From: Petasospora fabianii
Taxonomy: Eukaryota > Ascomycota > Saccharomycetes > Phaffomycetales > Wickerhamomycetaceae
Length of the DNA stretch: 64,000 nucleotides
Assembly (NCBI GenBank): GCA_022641835.1
Contig: CP048716.1
Coordinates: forward strand, 558,001-622,000
Direction: 5' to 3'
Part shown: positions 48,554 to 58,928 of the stretch, piece by piece
How the letters are laid out: the number at the start of each line of letters is the position of its first letter
Position numbering within the stretch: the stretch's first letter is position 1
Program-made: the position numbers and the translations under genes
The notes under the pieces: generated by a model
Database searches by the model: none
Seen by the model: the letters and a program-made list of their open reading frames with translations, nothing else
Told to the model about the DNA's origin: nothing

Positions 48554-49558
48554 ATGTTCAGACCAATTACCCGCTCCATCGTCACAGGGGCACTCAGAGC
48601 CCAGAGATTGGCCTCTACACTTGCCTTTGTTGAAGCTCAGGGTTCTCAGATCACATCCGCCTCGTTGTCTTCACTCAATGCTGCAAAGCAGCTAGGTAAC
48701 CCAGTCGTTGCCATCTTGGCTGGTTCCAATGTTAAGGCTGCTGCTGCTGAGTTGAACAAGGTGTCTGGTCTGGAGAAAGTTCTCGTTGCAGAGCATGCCA
48801 AGCTCGACCATTCCCTCCCTGAGTACTTGTCTCCATTATTCACAAAGCTCATCAAAGAGGGCGACTACTCACACTTTGTGACACCTGCCACTGCAGTTGG
48901 TAAGAACGTGCTTCCTCGTGTTGGTGCTCTTCTTGATGTACAGCCAGTGTCTGATATCATCAAAGTTGAGGATGCTCAGACATTCAAGAGACCAATCTAT
49001 GCTGGTAATGCCATCGTTACAGTGAAGTCAACCGATCCAAAGATCCTTGTTTCCGCTAGATCATCTGCCTTCGAGCCTGTGGAACTCACAGCGTCTGAAT
49101 CGTATGCCGTTGAAGAAGTTGCCGTGTCTGTTGAAGATAGCCCTGTTGAGTGGGTCTCTGAGAACCTTGTCAAATCAGAGAGACCAGAACTTTCATCCGC
49201 TAAGAAGGTTGTTGCTGGTGGTCGTGGTCTCAAGAATAAGGAGAACTTTGACCAGCTTATCTTCCCACTTGCTGATTCCATTGGTGCCGGTGTAGGTGCT
49301 ACAAGAGCCGCAGTTGACGCTGGATTCGTTGATAACTCTCTCCAGGTTGGTCAGACCGGTAAGGTTGTTGCCCCAGATCTTTACATCGCCGTCGGTGTCT
49401 CTGGTGCCATTCAGCACTTGGCTGGTATGAAGGACTCCAAGACTATTGTTGCCATCAACAAGGATGAGGAAGCCGCTATCTTCAACGTTGCTGATGTTGG
49501 TTTGGTTGGTGATCTCTTTGAGGTTGTCCCAGAATTGACTGAGAAGATCAAGGCCTAA
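48554..49558 (+). CDS. AIM45: Electron transfer flavoprotein alpha subunit
   Basis: The 334-residue mitochondrial matrix protein begins with a basic presequence (MFRPITRSIVTGALRAQR) and then the ETF N-terminal domain (L-A-F-V-E-A-Q-G...). The C-terminal FAD-binding domain has G-G-R-G-L-K-N-K-E-N-F, G-A-T-R-A-A-V-D-A-G-F, Q-V-G-Q-T-G-K-V-V-A-P-D-L-Y and G-A-I-Q-H-L-A-G-M. ETF passes electrons from acyl-CoA and amino-acid dehydrogenases to ETF:ubiquinone oxidoreductase. The S. cerevisiae orthologue is Aim45 (344 residues). Cbf1-type boxes lie upstream. Confidence 0.97.
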   Translation: MFRPITRSIVTGALRAQRLASTLAFVEAQGSQITSASLSSLNAAKQLGNPVVAILAGSNVKAAAAELNKVSGLEKVLVAEHAKLDHSLPEYLSPLFTKLIKEGDYSHFVTPATAVGKNVLPRVGALLDVQPVSDIIKVEDAQTFKRPIYAGNAIVTVKSTDPKILVSARSSAFEPVELTASESYAVEEVAVSVEDSPVEWVSENLVKSERPELSSAKKVVAGGRGLKNKENFDQLIFPLADSIGAGVGATRAAVDAGFVDNSLQVGQTGKVVAPDLYIAVGVSGAIQHLAGMKDSKTIVAINKDEEAAIFNVADVGLVGDLFEVVPELTEKIKA

Positions 49559-51220
49559 GATGAGTGTTAATTGTTCATGGATAGGCCTGAAAAGGTCAAA
49601 AAATTTGTATGTCTCATGTTAGTAATGGTTTATTGACTTTGTAGGATTGATGTATACCTATCGCTATGGGGAAGCGTCCTGGAAAAGGCGAAGGATACCT
49701 TGCGCTCTATCGCAATACAGGCCACAGCCATCAGAGCTTGGTCTCACCAAAGGACTTTATAGTTGCCCCTCTTTGATTGTAAGGAACCACATCGATGAAG
49801 ATTTGCCGCCCAAGATTGTGCTGATCATTTACTCAGTCGAACTTGAAACCATCATCATCAAGACACGGATCAGACCTCTCATTCAGTCCACAGAAAACTG
49901 GACTAGAAGACTCGTTGGCAATCTAGCGGCTGAATCTTCCCCAAGTTGCATACTACAATATAATTATCTTTTGCTGATAGGTGTTCATTCAATGCTATAC
50001 TACTGCCAGTGGGGATCTATCGCAGACTCCATTCATCAATCTCTTCACAATGAGGAACACAAGTACAAACAATGACAATGCTTTTCAGATATTGAGCTTT
50101 TGGTAAATGGGTTATCTTCCTGTATGTTCAGAAGCAGAACTGAAAAATAAGTGTATCATCAGCAAAACAAAGTCACAGTGTTCAACAATGAGTTCCAAGC
50201 ATCGTAATCAAGATGATTCCGGGATCCACCAATAGACTTACTGGTTTCGTGAGATTATTTCTCTCAATTGCGTGGAATGCAAGAGTTGAAACCTTTTACA
50301 ACATGTTAGTACAACACTCCGAGACAGATCTTTGATCATGACTAAGGTGATGATTCCAATGGTTTGGAACGGCTTTGAGTTCAGATGGTGATGCATGTTT
50401 TTATCCATGGCTCATGTATGAACTCACCGGGACAAAGTATGGAAAATTTCATCACTAAAAAGCCTTATGGATCCAGGCATTAGAATCACACCTTGTCATT
50501 GTGTTGTTTAAGTGTGAAAAGACACCAAACACGTCAAGATGGAATAGGGAAAGAACATACTGCAAGGGATAGATGTTAGTCTTCACTCTTTGGGAGAGAG
50601 ATGAAGTTCATCCACAGCACAGATCAACATAACCGAGCAAACAAGATAACATGTCCAATATTGTCTGAATCATAAACGAAGAATTCCTAAAAATTTTATT
50701 TTGTCCTGCATATACTTCCTCAGAGAGATTCCCAATAAAAGTTTATAATCATCTAGAGACAGATATTGGCGAAATGAACTTGTTTCATTATGTGTGTGCA
50801 TGGAGAGTGTAAGTGAACATACCTGTAAGAAAGGGTCAACGCCACTAATTCACACATCTGTGAGCTTTTAGAAGCGTTTGGTTTGTGTTCAAAATGGGTT
50901 GTGTAGGTGGGAAGGTTCAAAAGTTTGGCACTGAAAAAAAAAACCTGAGCGGCGCGCGGTGGATTGAGCGAGAAACGAGATTGGCCCGAGGGCTCAGAGT
51001 CTCAGAGTTTTGTTAGGGCAAGCGTAGGCTTAAACAGGTCATATTCTACATAGATGTGTCATTATGGAGTACCGAGATTCATTGAATACCACCGGTAACC
51101 CGTCGTATTAGTAATTGTTTATCAGTACTATTAGAAAGAACTAAATCTACAGCAAAGTCGTTATACAATGTACATTACAAGGATTTTACCAAACCTTTAT
51201 CATACCATAATTGACATAAT
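49559..51220. other. Long gene-poor stretch between AIM45 and RPS25
   Basis: 1662 bases, the longest gene-free stretch here. The largest plus-strand frame, 49650-50075 (141 codons), lacks any family feature or low-complexity bias, so I cannot tell whether it is a real orphan. A GTGATGA C-box-like word at 50348 has no fitting D box. I see no tRNA or snRNA. Confidence 0.4.
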
Positions 51221-51547
51221 TTATTCGGCAGCGGTAGCACGAGTGTAGATCAACTGGGAGGAGTGAGTAGAGATTGGCTTGATGAGACCCTTACCCTCGA
51301 GGTCCTTGATAGCGACACGGGCAATAGAACCACCAACCTTGAGTCTGTCGACAACGGTGGAGACAGAAATGTATCTGAAAGTTGGAACCTCCTTCAAGAT
51401 TCTGTCGTACTTCTCCTGGTCAAGGACAACAGCGTGCTGAGCTCTGTCTTTAACTCTACCCTTGGACCATTTCTTCTTGGACTTCTTACCACCGGCCATG
51501 GCGGCAGCGGCCTTGGCTGCCTTGGACTGCTGAACCTTTGGAGGCAT
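51221..51547 (-). CDS. RPS25: 40S ribosomal protein eS25
   Basis: The 108-residue protein is the small-subunit protein eS25, located near the E site and needed for some IRES-driven initiation. The Lys-rich opening [12 protein letters not shown] and [15 protein letters not shown], then the winged-helix part [14 protein letters not shown], are diagnostic. Length equals S. cerevisiae Rps25 (108). The ATG directly follows a splice acceptor, so the gene has a 5'UTR intron (separate entry). Confidence 0.98.
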   Translation of the reverse strand: MPPKVQQSKAAKAAAAMAGGKKSKKKWSKGRVKDRAQHAVVLDQEKYDRILKEVPTFRYISVSTVVDRLKVGGSIARVAIKDLEGKGLIKPISTHSSQLIYTRATAAE

Positions 51548-51951
51548 CTGTTAATGGTTGTTAGTATACTGATTAAATGACTCGGGTGGAGTAGTCGAGA
51601 TGAATAGTAGGGAGTGCATTTGCTGATTTGTTGTTTGGTGAATGTGGTCGTGGTGTGTGTGTGATTGCACCCACCATAAGGGACTTGACAGTTCTTTAAT
51701 GGCCAGAAAAGACTCTGCCCAAGACATGAAACTGACTGTTGTATCAGTGTATATGTGTGTCTCTTTACTGAAGTTGTCTATGAATGAATCCCTCAGAGCC
51801 TTTGTGCTAACTCATCTTTCAATGTCTTGTGTGAAGTTTTTGCATATAACAACTCGTTTGACGATGAACAAACTGAACTGTGGTGGCTATGATGATATGA
51901 TGTTGTCTGTGCACTCCCTCTAATGTCTTCTCTTCTTGTATTGTCACATAC
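51548..51951 (-). other. 5'UTR intron of RPS25
   Basis: On the minus strand a GTATGT donor (51951-51946) pairs with a TACTAAC branch site and CAG acceptor that ends one base before the RPS25 ATG. The 404-base length is typical of ribosomal-protein introns. Yeast ribosomal introns are often regulatory. I found no clear snoRNA in it. Confidence 0.75.
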
Positions 51952-52518
51952 TTTTGTTGATGATTCCTTGGTGTTGAACCTTTAACAGATGTTGCGTGGG
52001 AGTGGTCGCAGCTTGAAAAAAAGGACTTTTCTTCGCTGTCACAGTTCCTCGCTCCAACTGACGGTCGTGGTCGCGGTAGCAAAAAATTCGCGGTAAAACA
52101 CCTGGACATCCAACAAAGAGTTTGCCATAAGCGGTTCGCGCAACAGTGGTGTATTAAAAATGCCTAAAAAGCCCTAAGTCGATTCACGTGACATAAATGG
52201 AAGGGCATTGTTCGCGCGAGGTAGAGGCTTTGAGCCCATCCATGGGTTTCAGTTATGTTTCAGTTTCGAGTGAGGATAGAACCAGGGGCTCAATATTTCC
52301 TTCAAGGTTTTTTATGAATATTCTATACAGACTCATCTCAATAGGTTTGATTAGTCTCATAGGGTACATTTTATAAGGCAAGGGTAACCCCCTTAAACCT
52401 TACCTTAGCTGCTCTCTTCCTAGTCATCGCGACCACCCGAGAGACCAAAAAGTAAACAAACAACAAAGTTACCGCCAACTCCACAGTGCATCTTTGACAT
52501 CACCAAACACTCACTAAT
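51952..52518. promoter_or_regulatory. Divergent promoter RPS25 - NUP2
   Basis: Contains a TCACGTGA box at 52183-52190 and a TTCGCGCGA word near 52210. No gene seen. Confidence 0.45.
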
Positions 52519-54600
52519 ATGTCCGGCAAACGTGGTGCTTCCGACCAGATCACTAGAGAGAACTTCCGTGAGTTCGAAGATGAAGACGATGACGTTCCAT
52601 CCCAGCCATCTAGAGCCTCTGCTGATGTTATGGCCAAGAGAAAGATCTTGAAACCTCGAGGTAGATTGGGTAAGACAGGTTCCACCCCTTCGTCTGGGTT
52701 CTCATTCGGTACTATCCCAGCTGATAAAGCAGATGACAAACCGGCCAATCCATTTGGTGGGTTTGGCTCTTTTGGTAAACCAGCTGCAGAGGCACCAAAG
52801 CCAGCTTTCAGCTTTGGCAAACCAGCAGAGACAGCAGAAGAAGAGGCTCCAAAAGCCAATCCATTTGGCTTCTTGAAGACCACTGCACCATCCAATGATA
52901 CCGAAAAGGCTAACTCAGTTATTTCATTTGTCAATGGTAACCAAACATCACAATCTTCGTCTCTTGTTTCCACCAAGACCACAACCAAGGCCACTAAAAT
53001 CAAGGCATTGAACGACACCTTTTACGATAAGATCACACAAGAAAAACAGGCAAACCCAGTGTCTAATTTCACACCAATACTTAGAAAATACATCGACTAT
53101 TATGACAAGATTGACAGAGACGTCGACATGTCTGATGCCGATGCTGAACCACAGCAGTCAGAACAGAAGGCTCTTCCAGCTGCCCCATCAACACCATCTT
53201 TCAACTTTGGCAACACCACCAAGCCAAGTTTCAATTTCGGCCAGGCAACACCGCCTTCAGTCACAGCTCCTACTTCACAACCTGCAATTGAGGATGCTAA
53301 GCCATCTGCCACAGAGTCTTCATCAAATTCACAGGAACCAATCGCTGTTGACTCCAACTCCGATTCCGATTCTGATGATGACATCAAAGTTGAAGGCCCT
53401 AAATTCACCGTCTCAAAACTTCCAACCACTAAAGACTCCGCATTTAAGCTCACTTCTGATGCTACATCACAGAAACCTTCTGGTTCGGGACCAAGTTTCA
53501 CATTTGCCGCTGCTGGAGATGGTAAGAAGTTTGATAGTCCGTTCAAGTTGACTAAGCCGGCTGAAGATAAGAAGACTGAGTCAAAGCAGGACGAGCAGCC
53601 AAAGAAGACCGAGGACAACACCACCGATTCATCAAAGCCTTCCGCTTTCGGTGACGCAACTAAAAACAACTTCACATGGAGTCCAGGTCAACCAATTAAC
53701 TTTGCTTCCTCTGCCTCAAGCGATACCACTACTACAAAGCCAACTACACAATTCAACTTTGGTGCTTCCACAACTCCATCAAAGGATACATCAGAAGCAG
53801 CTTCTAAACCAGCATTTTCCTTTGGTAAGCCTGCTGCCTCTACCGAGGAGAAGAAAGATGATGCTAAGCCAGCTTTCAGCTTTGGTTCAAACTCCACCAC
53901 AACCAAGCCAACTTTCAACTTTGGCTCAACCACCTCAACAACAACAGACTCTACATCCAAGCCTACCTTCAACTTTGGCTCCACATCTACTTCGACCGAA
54001 TCCAAGCCTACTACACAATTCAACTTTGGTGGTTCCTCAACTGCCCCAAAGTTCAACTTTGGTGGCGCTGCCGCTGCTACTGCCCCAGCTTCCTCTACAT
54101 TCAACTTCAGCTTCTCAGGATCCAAGCCAGCAGAGTCTGAGACTAACAATAACAAGAATAACGATGATGATGACGCTGTTCCTGAAGAAGAGGCCAAGGT
54201 TGACTTTAAACCAGTTGCTGAGCTTGGCGACAAAGTTGAGGAGAAGACAGGCGAGGAAGAGGAAGAGGTACTTTACACTAAGCGTGCAAAGCTGATGCTG
54301 TATAACCCATCAGACTCCGCTAACCCATATGTGAACAAGGGCCTTGGTCTGCTAAAAGTGTTGAAACACAAGGAGACCAACAAGTCTCGTATCCTTGTCC
54401 GTGCTGATGGTTCCGATAGAGTGATCTTGAACACTGCTATTGCAAAGCAGTTCACATACTCTGGAAAGGGTAAAGGTCTTGTCTCTGTGCCTACTGTTGG
54501 CGCTGAAGGTAAGTTGGAGACATACATGATTAAGGTGAAGACCGAGGAAGATGCTCAGAACTTTGTTCAGTCCTTGACTGATGCTCAGAGTGCCCTCTGA
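52519..54600 (+). CDS. NUP2: FG nucleoporin with Ran-binding domain
   Basis: The 693-residue protein opens with the importin-alpha-binding motif region (K-R-G-A-S-D-Q-I-T-R-E-N-F onwards, then K-R-K-I-L-K-P-R-G-R), followed by a spacer, many F-S-F-G/F-N-F-G/P-F-G repeats from about residue 70 to 555, an E-G-P-K-F-T-V-S motif shared with S. cerevisiae Nup2, and a C-terminal Ran-binding domain (about 575-690: R-A-K-L-M-L-Y-N, G-L-G-L-L-K-V-L-K, L-V-R-A-D-G). Nup2 is a mobile nuclear-basket protein that helps release cargo and recycle karyopherin alpha. S. cerevisiae Nup2 is 720 residues. The start ATG is well placed. Confidence 0.97.
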   Translation: MSGKRGASDQITRENFREFEDEDDDVPSQPSRASADVMAKRKILKPRGRLGKTGSTPSSGFSFGTIPADKADDKPANPFGGFGSFGKPAAEAPKPAFSFGKPAETAEEEAPKANPFGFLKTTAPSNDTEKANSVISFVNGNQTSQSSSLVSTKTTTKATKIKALNDTFYDKITQEKQANPVSNFTPILRKYIDYYDKIDRDVDMSDADAEPQQSEQKALPAAPSTPSFNFGNTTKPSFNFGQATPPSVTAPTSQPAIEDAKPSATESSSNSQEPIAVDSNSDSDSDDDIKVEGPKFTVSKLPTTKDSAFKLTSDATSQKPSGSGPSFTFAAAGDGKKFDSPFKLTKPAEDKKTESKQDEQPKKTEDNTTDSSKPSAFGDATKNNFTWSPGQPINFASSASSDTTTTKPTTQFNFGASTTPSKDTSEAASKPAFSFGKPAASTEEKKDDAKPAFSFGSNSTTTKPTFNFGSTTSTTTDSTSKPTFNFGSTSTSTESKPTTQFNFGGSSTAPKFNFGGAAAATAPASSTFNFSFSGSKPAESETNNNKNNDDDDAVPEEEAKVDFKPVAELGDKVEEKTGEEEEEVLYTKRAKLMLYNPSDSANPYVNKGLGLLKVLKHKETNKSRILVRADGSDRVILNTAIAKQFTYSGKGKGLVSVPTVGAEGKLETYMIKVKTEEDAQNFVQSLTDAQSAL

Positions 54601-54746
54601 GATATGTGATTGTAATACAAGTAATGCTAACGGCAATAATAGTAAGGAAGAATGTACAATTTTATCATAGCGTATCCAACAGTCCTAACAGATAATTTCA
54701 CAATTCATAATGGGGGTTCATAAAAGCATAAAAGGGATCAAGAGAG

Positions 54747-56495
54747 TTAGTAGGCAACCGGCGCCTTCTTCAAGGACAATCTAATAGTATCCAAGAACTC
54801 AATATCATCACCAACATCAAGATATTTCCACCAGGTACCAACTTTACCACCATTTAACTTCATTGAAGCATTCCATCCAATGACATCCATGATCTCATCT
54901 TCGTTGCCGTATAGTTTATATCCAATTTTTTCAAACAAGCCAAGAACGCATCTCCACAAGAAGGCATCGCCTTCGAAGATGTACACATCCAATATGGAGG
55001 ATGCATTCTCCATGCTTAGCAGATTGGCAAACAATGGCTTAAGTAACGGGACAAGATATGTCTCTGGCTCAATACCGACATGATCAAAGTGTGCAGCAAG
55101 ACGGGCATTTCTCTTGTGGAATGTACGCAGGAAAGACTGTGATTCCTTATTAAACTTCTCCATCGAATCAGCATAGAGCATCTTCATTAATGGACGATTG
55201 AGCAAACCACAGAGACATCTGAATGAGTCATCCACGGAATGGATGTTAAAGAGGAGTACAGCGGCAAGTGGGGCCAACGCTGGGTCGTACTTGTTGTGTT
55301 GAGCAAACATGGTGAGAAGGAAGACCAGGTCGTTATGGAGTGCATCGCCCTCTTGGAAACTGCTGAGATCTGGGAAAACATTTTTGATATCCTTTTTGAT
55401 CTTCTGCACTGTTGATGAGTTGTCTCTGATCAAGGAACGAGAACGAGATCGAAGAGATTGAAGAAGGCCAGGCTTAATGGATTTCTGTTTCAACAACTCT
55501 GTCCAGATATATTCACGCAACTTTGTTGGGACACCTCTCCACCACAACTCTCTAGTTGTAGACATTTTGATCTGTTCATTGAAATCTGGAATGATGACAT
55601 GCTCCCAGGTGTGAAGATCTGCTAGTTTGATCTGTTCACGACGTTCAATCTCTTTCAACCGGAGCTTCTCCTGCTTGATTTCCTCCTTGATTGCTCTTTC
55701 TTTCATCTGCTCAACTTCACGAGAGTGTCTCAAAGATTCCGTACGATCCTTCGGTGGAAGATGAGTTGGTCTGGTGTTAGTGACGTATTTTTGCTTGAGA
55801 CCACTCTGAGAGATGTCCTCCTGATCAATGCCCTGTGGTTTCTCGAGTTGCGAGAGAATGTGACGTCTCATAGCCGATTGCTGGGAGGCAAGCACAGCCT
55901 TGCTTTGAGCAAATTCACAGGTGAGTTTCAATGCTTCGTCGTGAAGGATATCGAGCTCGTAATCCGAGTTTGCATCGTTGGTCGAGTGGTCATATGACAT
56001 CAAGGACGAGTGACGTGTGGAGTCTGATGCGATACTCATGAGTTTTGGAGTGACAAGCTTCTGGTTCTGAGCGAGCTGGACCAGTGATTGGGAGAGTGGC
56101 ACATCATAGATGATGGTGGACTCATCGAGCTCATCGTCAGAATTATCGAGCTGTGAGAAATCTAGAGGTTCTTTTCTTTCACGGAGTAACTTGAGTTTCT
56201 TGGATGGTGAATAGCTCGGTCTCGCTGGTAAAGGTTTTTGCGGAGATTTCTGTTGCTTCTGTGGCGAGTGATCAGGAGTTGATGCACTCATCTTGTGGTG
56301 AACAGGGGAAGTAGTAATGTTCTTGTCACGAGTAGTATGGAGGAGCGAAGTCGAGGACCTATTAATAGTGTCCAGAGATGCTGTTCCCGGTCTCACAACT
56401 TTCGCCCCATATGGTCCTTTGCTCGAGTGAGATCTGTGAGTGTGGGAGATGTTATTGATGTCAACATCGTCGAAATCCTCCGTGTCAATCATCAT
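54747..56495 (-). CDS. TBC-domain protein (TBC1D12/14-like) lacking GAP fingers
   Basis: The 582-residue protein has a long disordered N-terminus with S-P-X-K motifs, a coiled coil (about 245-290, M-K-E-R-A-I-K-E-E-I-K-Q-E) and a TBC domain (about 310-560). The domain aligns with the TBC1D12/14 group: W-W-R-G-V-P-T-K-L-R, F-P-D-L-S-S-F-Q-E-G, A-A-V-L-L-F-N, L-L-N-R-P and the late D-V-Y-I-F-E-G-D-A-F-L-W-R. The Arg finger motif I-x-x-D-x-x-R reads I-K-K-D-I-K-N (Asn at 55380-55382), and the Y-V-Q-G-M Gln-finger segment is missing. Rab-GAP activity is therefore unlikely. The target is unknown. NUP2 lies convergent, 146 bases away. Confidence 0.8.
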   Translation of the reverse strand: MMIDTEDFDDVDINNISHTHRSHSSKGPYGAKVVRPGTASLDTINRSSTSLLHTTRDKNITTSPVHHKMSASTPDHSPQKQQKSPQKPLPARPSYSPSKKLKLLRERKEPLDFSQLDNSDDELDESTIIYDVPLSQSLVQLAQNQKLVTPKLMSIASDSTRHSSLMSYDHSTNDANSDYELDILHDEALKLTCEFAQSKAVLASQQSAMRRHILSQLEKPQGIDQEDISQSGLKQKYVTNTRPTHLPPKDRTESLRHSREVEQMKERAIKEEIKQEKLRLKEIERREQIKLADLHTWEHVIIPDFNEQIKMSTTRELWWRGVPTKLREYIWTELLKQKSIKPGLLQSLRSRSRSLIRDNSSTVQKIKKDIKNVFPDLSSFQEGDALHNDLVFLLTMFAQHNKYDPALAPLAAVLLFNIHSVDDSFRCLCGLLNRPLMKMLYADSMEKFNKESQSFLRTFHKRNARLAAHFDHVGIEPETYLVPLLKPLFANLLSMENASSILDVYIFEGDAFLWRCVLGLFEKIGYKLYGNEDEIMDVIGWNASMKLNGGKVGTWWKYLDVGDDIEFLDTIRLSLKKAPVAY

Positions 56496-57016
56496 GGGGA
56501 GGGAACGTGTCTCGCAATGGGAGGTGTATGTGGTGTAAATAGCTTAGCGAAGGTGAGGACACTTGGTAGCGAGTGTATGGCGTGAGATCCCAGTGGGAGC
56601 GTGAGTAATTGGTAAGCAAATTGAAGAGTTTGTCCGTGGGGTAAGCGAATGAGTGCACGGATGGTCTTCAAGATGAGCCTGTTGGTATCGAGGATGAAGA
56701 GGAGAGAAAGAGGTGGATGAGGTTTGTTTAAGTGAAACGGAGTCAGTTCTTTGTTTTGGTTTCGACAATTGCGTTCCCAATCGGGAACTTGCGAATTTAC
56801 CGGTTATGCCATTTTGCGCCATTTTGCGCCAGAACGCGACGCGCTCACGCGAAAACTAAACGCGACTTGCATAAGATTTGGCGCAATCGAGCCTTTCGAT
56901 TGTCTAGACTTTGGTCTTTCCTCTTCGTTCTCTTCGTTCTCTACTGTGGCTTAATATGTACATATCGATCGAGTTGTTATATACAATGTGCTGTATAATG
57001 TGGTGTATTTTTTGTA
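56496..57016. promoter_or_regulatory. Upstream region of the TBC gene
   Basis: Contains the palindrome GTTCCCAATCGGGAAC (56773-56788), two tandem ATTTTGCGCC units (56811-56830) and several ACGCG words. No gene seen. Confidence 0.5.
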
Positions 57017-58489
57017 TCAATTCTTGTCATCTGGCTTCTTCATGAACTTGTCAGCAGCGTCTTTCAAGAAGTCGAGGAACTTGTTGTGATGCTGACTGTT
57101 GTCCGTTGCATTGTCCTTTGACTGATCCCCAGATGCCGGTTTCCACTCTGCAGATCGCTTTGCCTGTGGATCTTCTAGTTGATCTGCAAGGGCCTCAAGC
57201 AACGCCTTCTGTGCTGGTGTTGTTGGCTTTGGAATCTTAACCTTAAAGACGACATCTAAGTTACCACGGTGGTCAAGCTTGTTACGCACAGGGAAACCCT
57301 TGTTTGAAATGGACACCTTGGTACCAGTCTCAGTTCCCGAAGGAACTCTGATTCTAACAGTAGGGCCATCGACAGTTGGGACTTCAACAGTACCACCAAG
57401 AGCAGCGGTAGTGTATGGAATCTCAGCATTGTAGATAATGTTAATACCATCACGTTTGAAGCGTGGGTCATCCTTCACAGCCAAGCGAATGATCAAGTCA
57501 CCCTTGTACAACTTGACTCCTGGCCCTGATGTGGCACGAGGAGCATCACCTTCACCACTGACACGAAGCTTCATTCCCTGGGCCAAACCTGGCGGCAAGT
57601 CAACCTCTGTTGTCTTTTGAGAGCTAACAACACCTTCACCGTGACATGTGGTACAGGCATCAGAAGCATTGATTGTGACACCAGAACCGCCACAGTTCAT
57701 ACACTGTGAGCTCATCTGGAAGCCACCTTGCAAGTAATGATTCGTAGCACCGGTACCACCACATGCGGAACAAGTAGACTTCTTAGCACCAGGCTTCAAA
57801 CCAGAAGCATGACAAGTACCACATGTATCCCAAACCTGATAATCCACTTTAGCATTTTGAACACCGAACAAGGACTCCTTGAAGCTGAGCTGCTTCAACA
57901 CTTCAACGTTATCACCTTGGAACTCCTGAACGTAGGAAGAGCCAGCACCTCTACGACCACCACGGGCACTACCACCAAAGGCACCACCAAAGAGATCTTC
58001 AAAATTGATACCACCAAATCCACCTTGGAAACCACCACCGCCAAATGGTGAGCCCTGGCCGAATGGGTTTCCTTGGCCAAATGGAGATCCTTGTGGGTTT
58101 CCAGAAGCGTCAAACGCAGCGGCTCCAAACTGATCATACTGTTGCTTCTTTTCAGCATCGGAAAGGATCTCATATGCACCCTGGATATCGTGGAACTTCT
58201 TTTCGGCACCTTCTTCCTTGTTGATGTCGGGATGGTACTTTTTAGCGAGCTTGTAATATGCCTTCTTGATATCTGAAGCGGAGGCGGCCTTGTCCACACC
58301 CAACACTTTGTAAGGGTCCTCCATTCGTGTGATGTTTGTGGCATGGAAAAGTCTTGTCTGCGGTCTCTGGTATCTCTGTGCCCTCAGAGGACGGGTTTTC
58401 ACTGTTTTAAAAGATGGGCGAAGGGTGGAGAAGGACTTGCTCAGTGGCGTCCTCAGCACTGCGCCCATCGCGCGCATTGTTCTGACCAT
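57017..58489 (-). CDS. MDJ1: Mitochondrial DnaJ (type I Hsp40)
   Basis: The 490-residue matrix co-chaperone has a basic presequence (about 1-50), a J domain with HPD at 86-88, a Gly/Phe-rich linker, four CxxCxGxG-type zinc repeats (C-G-T-C-H-A-S-G, C-S-A-C-G-G-T-G, C-M-N-C-G-G-S-G, C-T-T-C-H-G-E-G), and the client-binding C-terminal domains. It stimulates mitochondrial Hsp70 (Ssc1) in folding. S. cerevisiae Mdj1 is 511 residues. The last 60 residues are hydrophilic. Two heat-shock-like elements lie upstream. Confidence 0.97.
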   Translation of the reverse strand: MVRTMRAMGAVLRTPLSKSFSTLRPSFKTVKTRPLRAQRYQRPQTRLFHATNITRMEDPYKVLGVDKAASASDIKKAYYKLAKKYHPDINKEEGAEKKFHDIQGAYEILSDAEKKQQYDQFGAAAFDASGNPQGSPFGQGNPFGQGSPFGGGGFQGGFGGINFEDLFGGAFGGSARGGRRGAGSSYVQEFQGDNVEVLKQLSFKESLFGVQNAKVDYQVWDTCGTCHASGLKPGAKKSTCSACGGTGATNHYLQGGFQMSSQCMNCGGSGVTINASDACTTCHGEGVVSSQKTTEVDLPPGLAQGMKLRVSGEGDAPRATSGPGVKLYKGDLIIRLAVKDDPRFKRDGINIIYNAEIPYTTAALGGTVEVPTVDGPTVRIRVPSGTETGTKVSISNKGFPVRNKLDHRGNLDVVFKVKIPKPTTPAQKALLEALADQLEDPQAKRSAEWKPASGDQSKDNATDNSQHHNKFLDFLKDAADKFMKKPDDKN

Positions 58490-58928
58490 TCTTCTTTTGC
58501 AATAGACAACTAAAGTAGTATGAAAGTGTGTCTAAGAGGCACTCGAATGCTTTATCTGAAACTGCGGTGGCTAAGAGTCGGTGTTTCTAGAGGTTCCCGT
58601 CATCGCCAACTCCGATGATTTCGGCCGACCTTTCTAGAGGTTTCGAAACTGGTAGGAGCAACAACATCTTTATGGTTACTCCATCTTGACCCTTCAAGGT
58701 GATCAAAATTGGCCATAACTTGTTCTCCCATCTGGTAGGCTTTTACTTCTCTGATCGGGGAGTCAGTAACAGGAGAAGTTCTGGTAGTGTTCTATTATGA
58801 TATCTGTGCGCTGAAATCTTGCGTCTAATACTACAGTCCCGGTACCCATCTTCTACGCTAAGTGCCACTGCAATTCAGGAACCGAACATTTAACAGTACA
58901 AACAAAAGTCTTTTACGTTTACAAGTAA
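58490..58928. other. Intergenic region POM33 - MDJ1
   Basis: Holds the MDJ1 upstream sequence with the repeated heat-shock-like element (next entry). Otherwise nothing is seen. Confidence 0.5.
58584..58649 (-). promoter_or_regulatory. Repeated heat-shock-like element of MDJ1
   Basis: TTTCTAGAGGTT recurs at 58584-58595 and 58631-58642, the second continuing into TTCGAAAC. The pattern of TTC/GAA-like units every five bases resembles imperfect Hsf1 sites, which fits an Hsp40 gene about 100-160 bases away. Confidence 0.45.

Noticed and set aside
49650-50075. 141-codon frame downstream of AIM45
   Set aside because: No recognisable motif and no clear promoter or codon bias; kept only as a remark in the intergenic entry.
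50348-50460. Possible C/D snoRNA starting with GTGATGA
   Set aside because: No D box (CTGA) or terminal stem at a fitting distance.
52500-53018. 172-codon minus-strand frame opposite NUP2
   Set aside because: Shadow of the FG-repeat region on the other strand.
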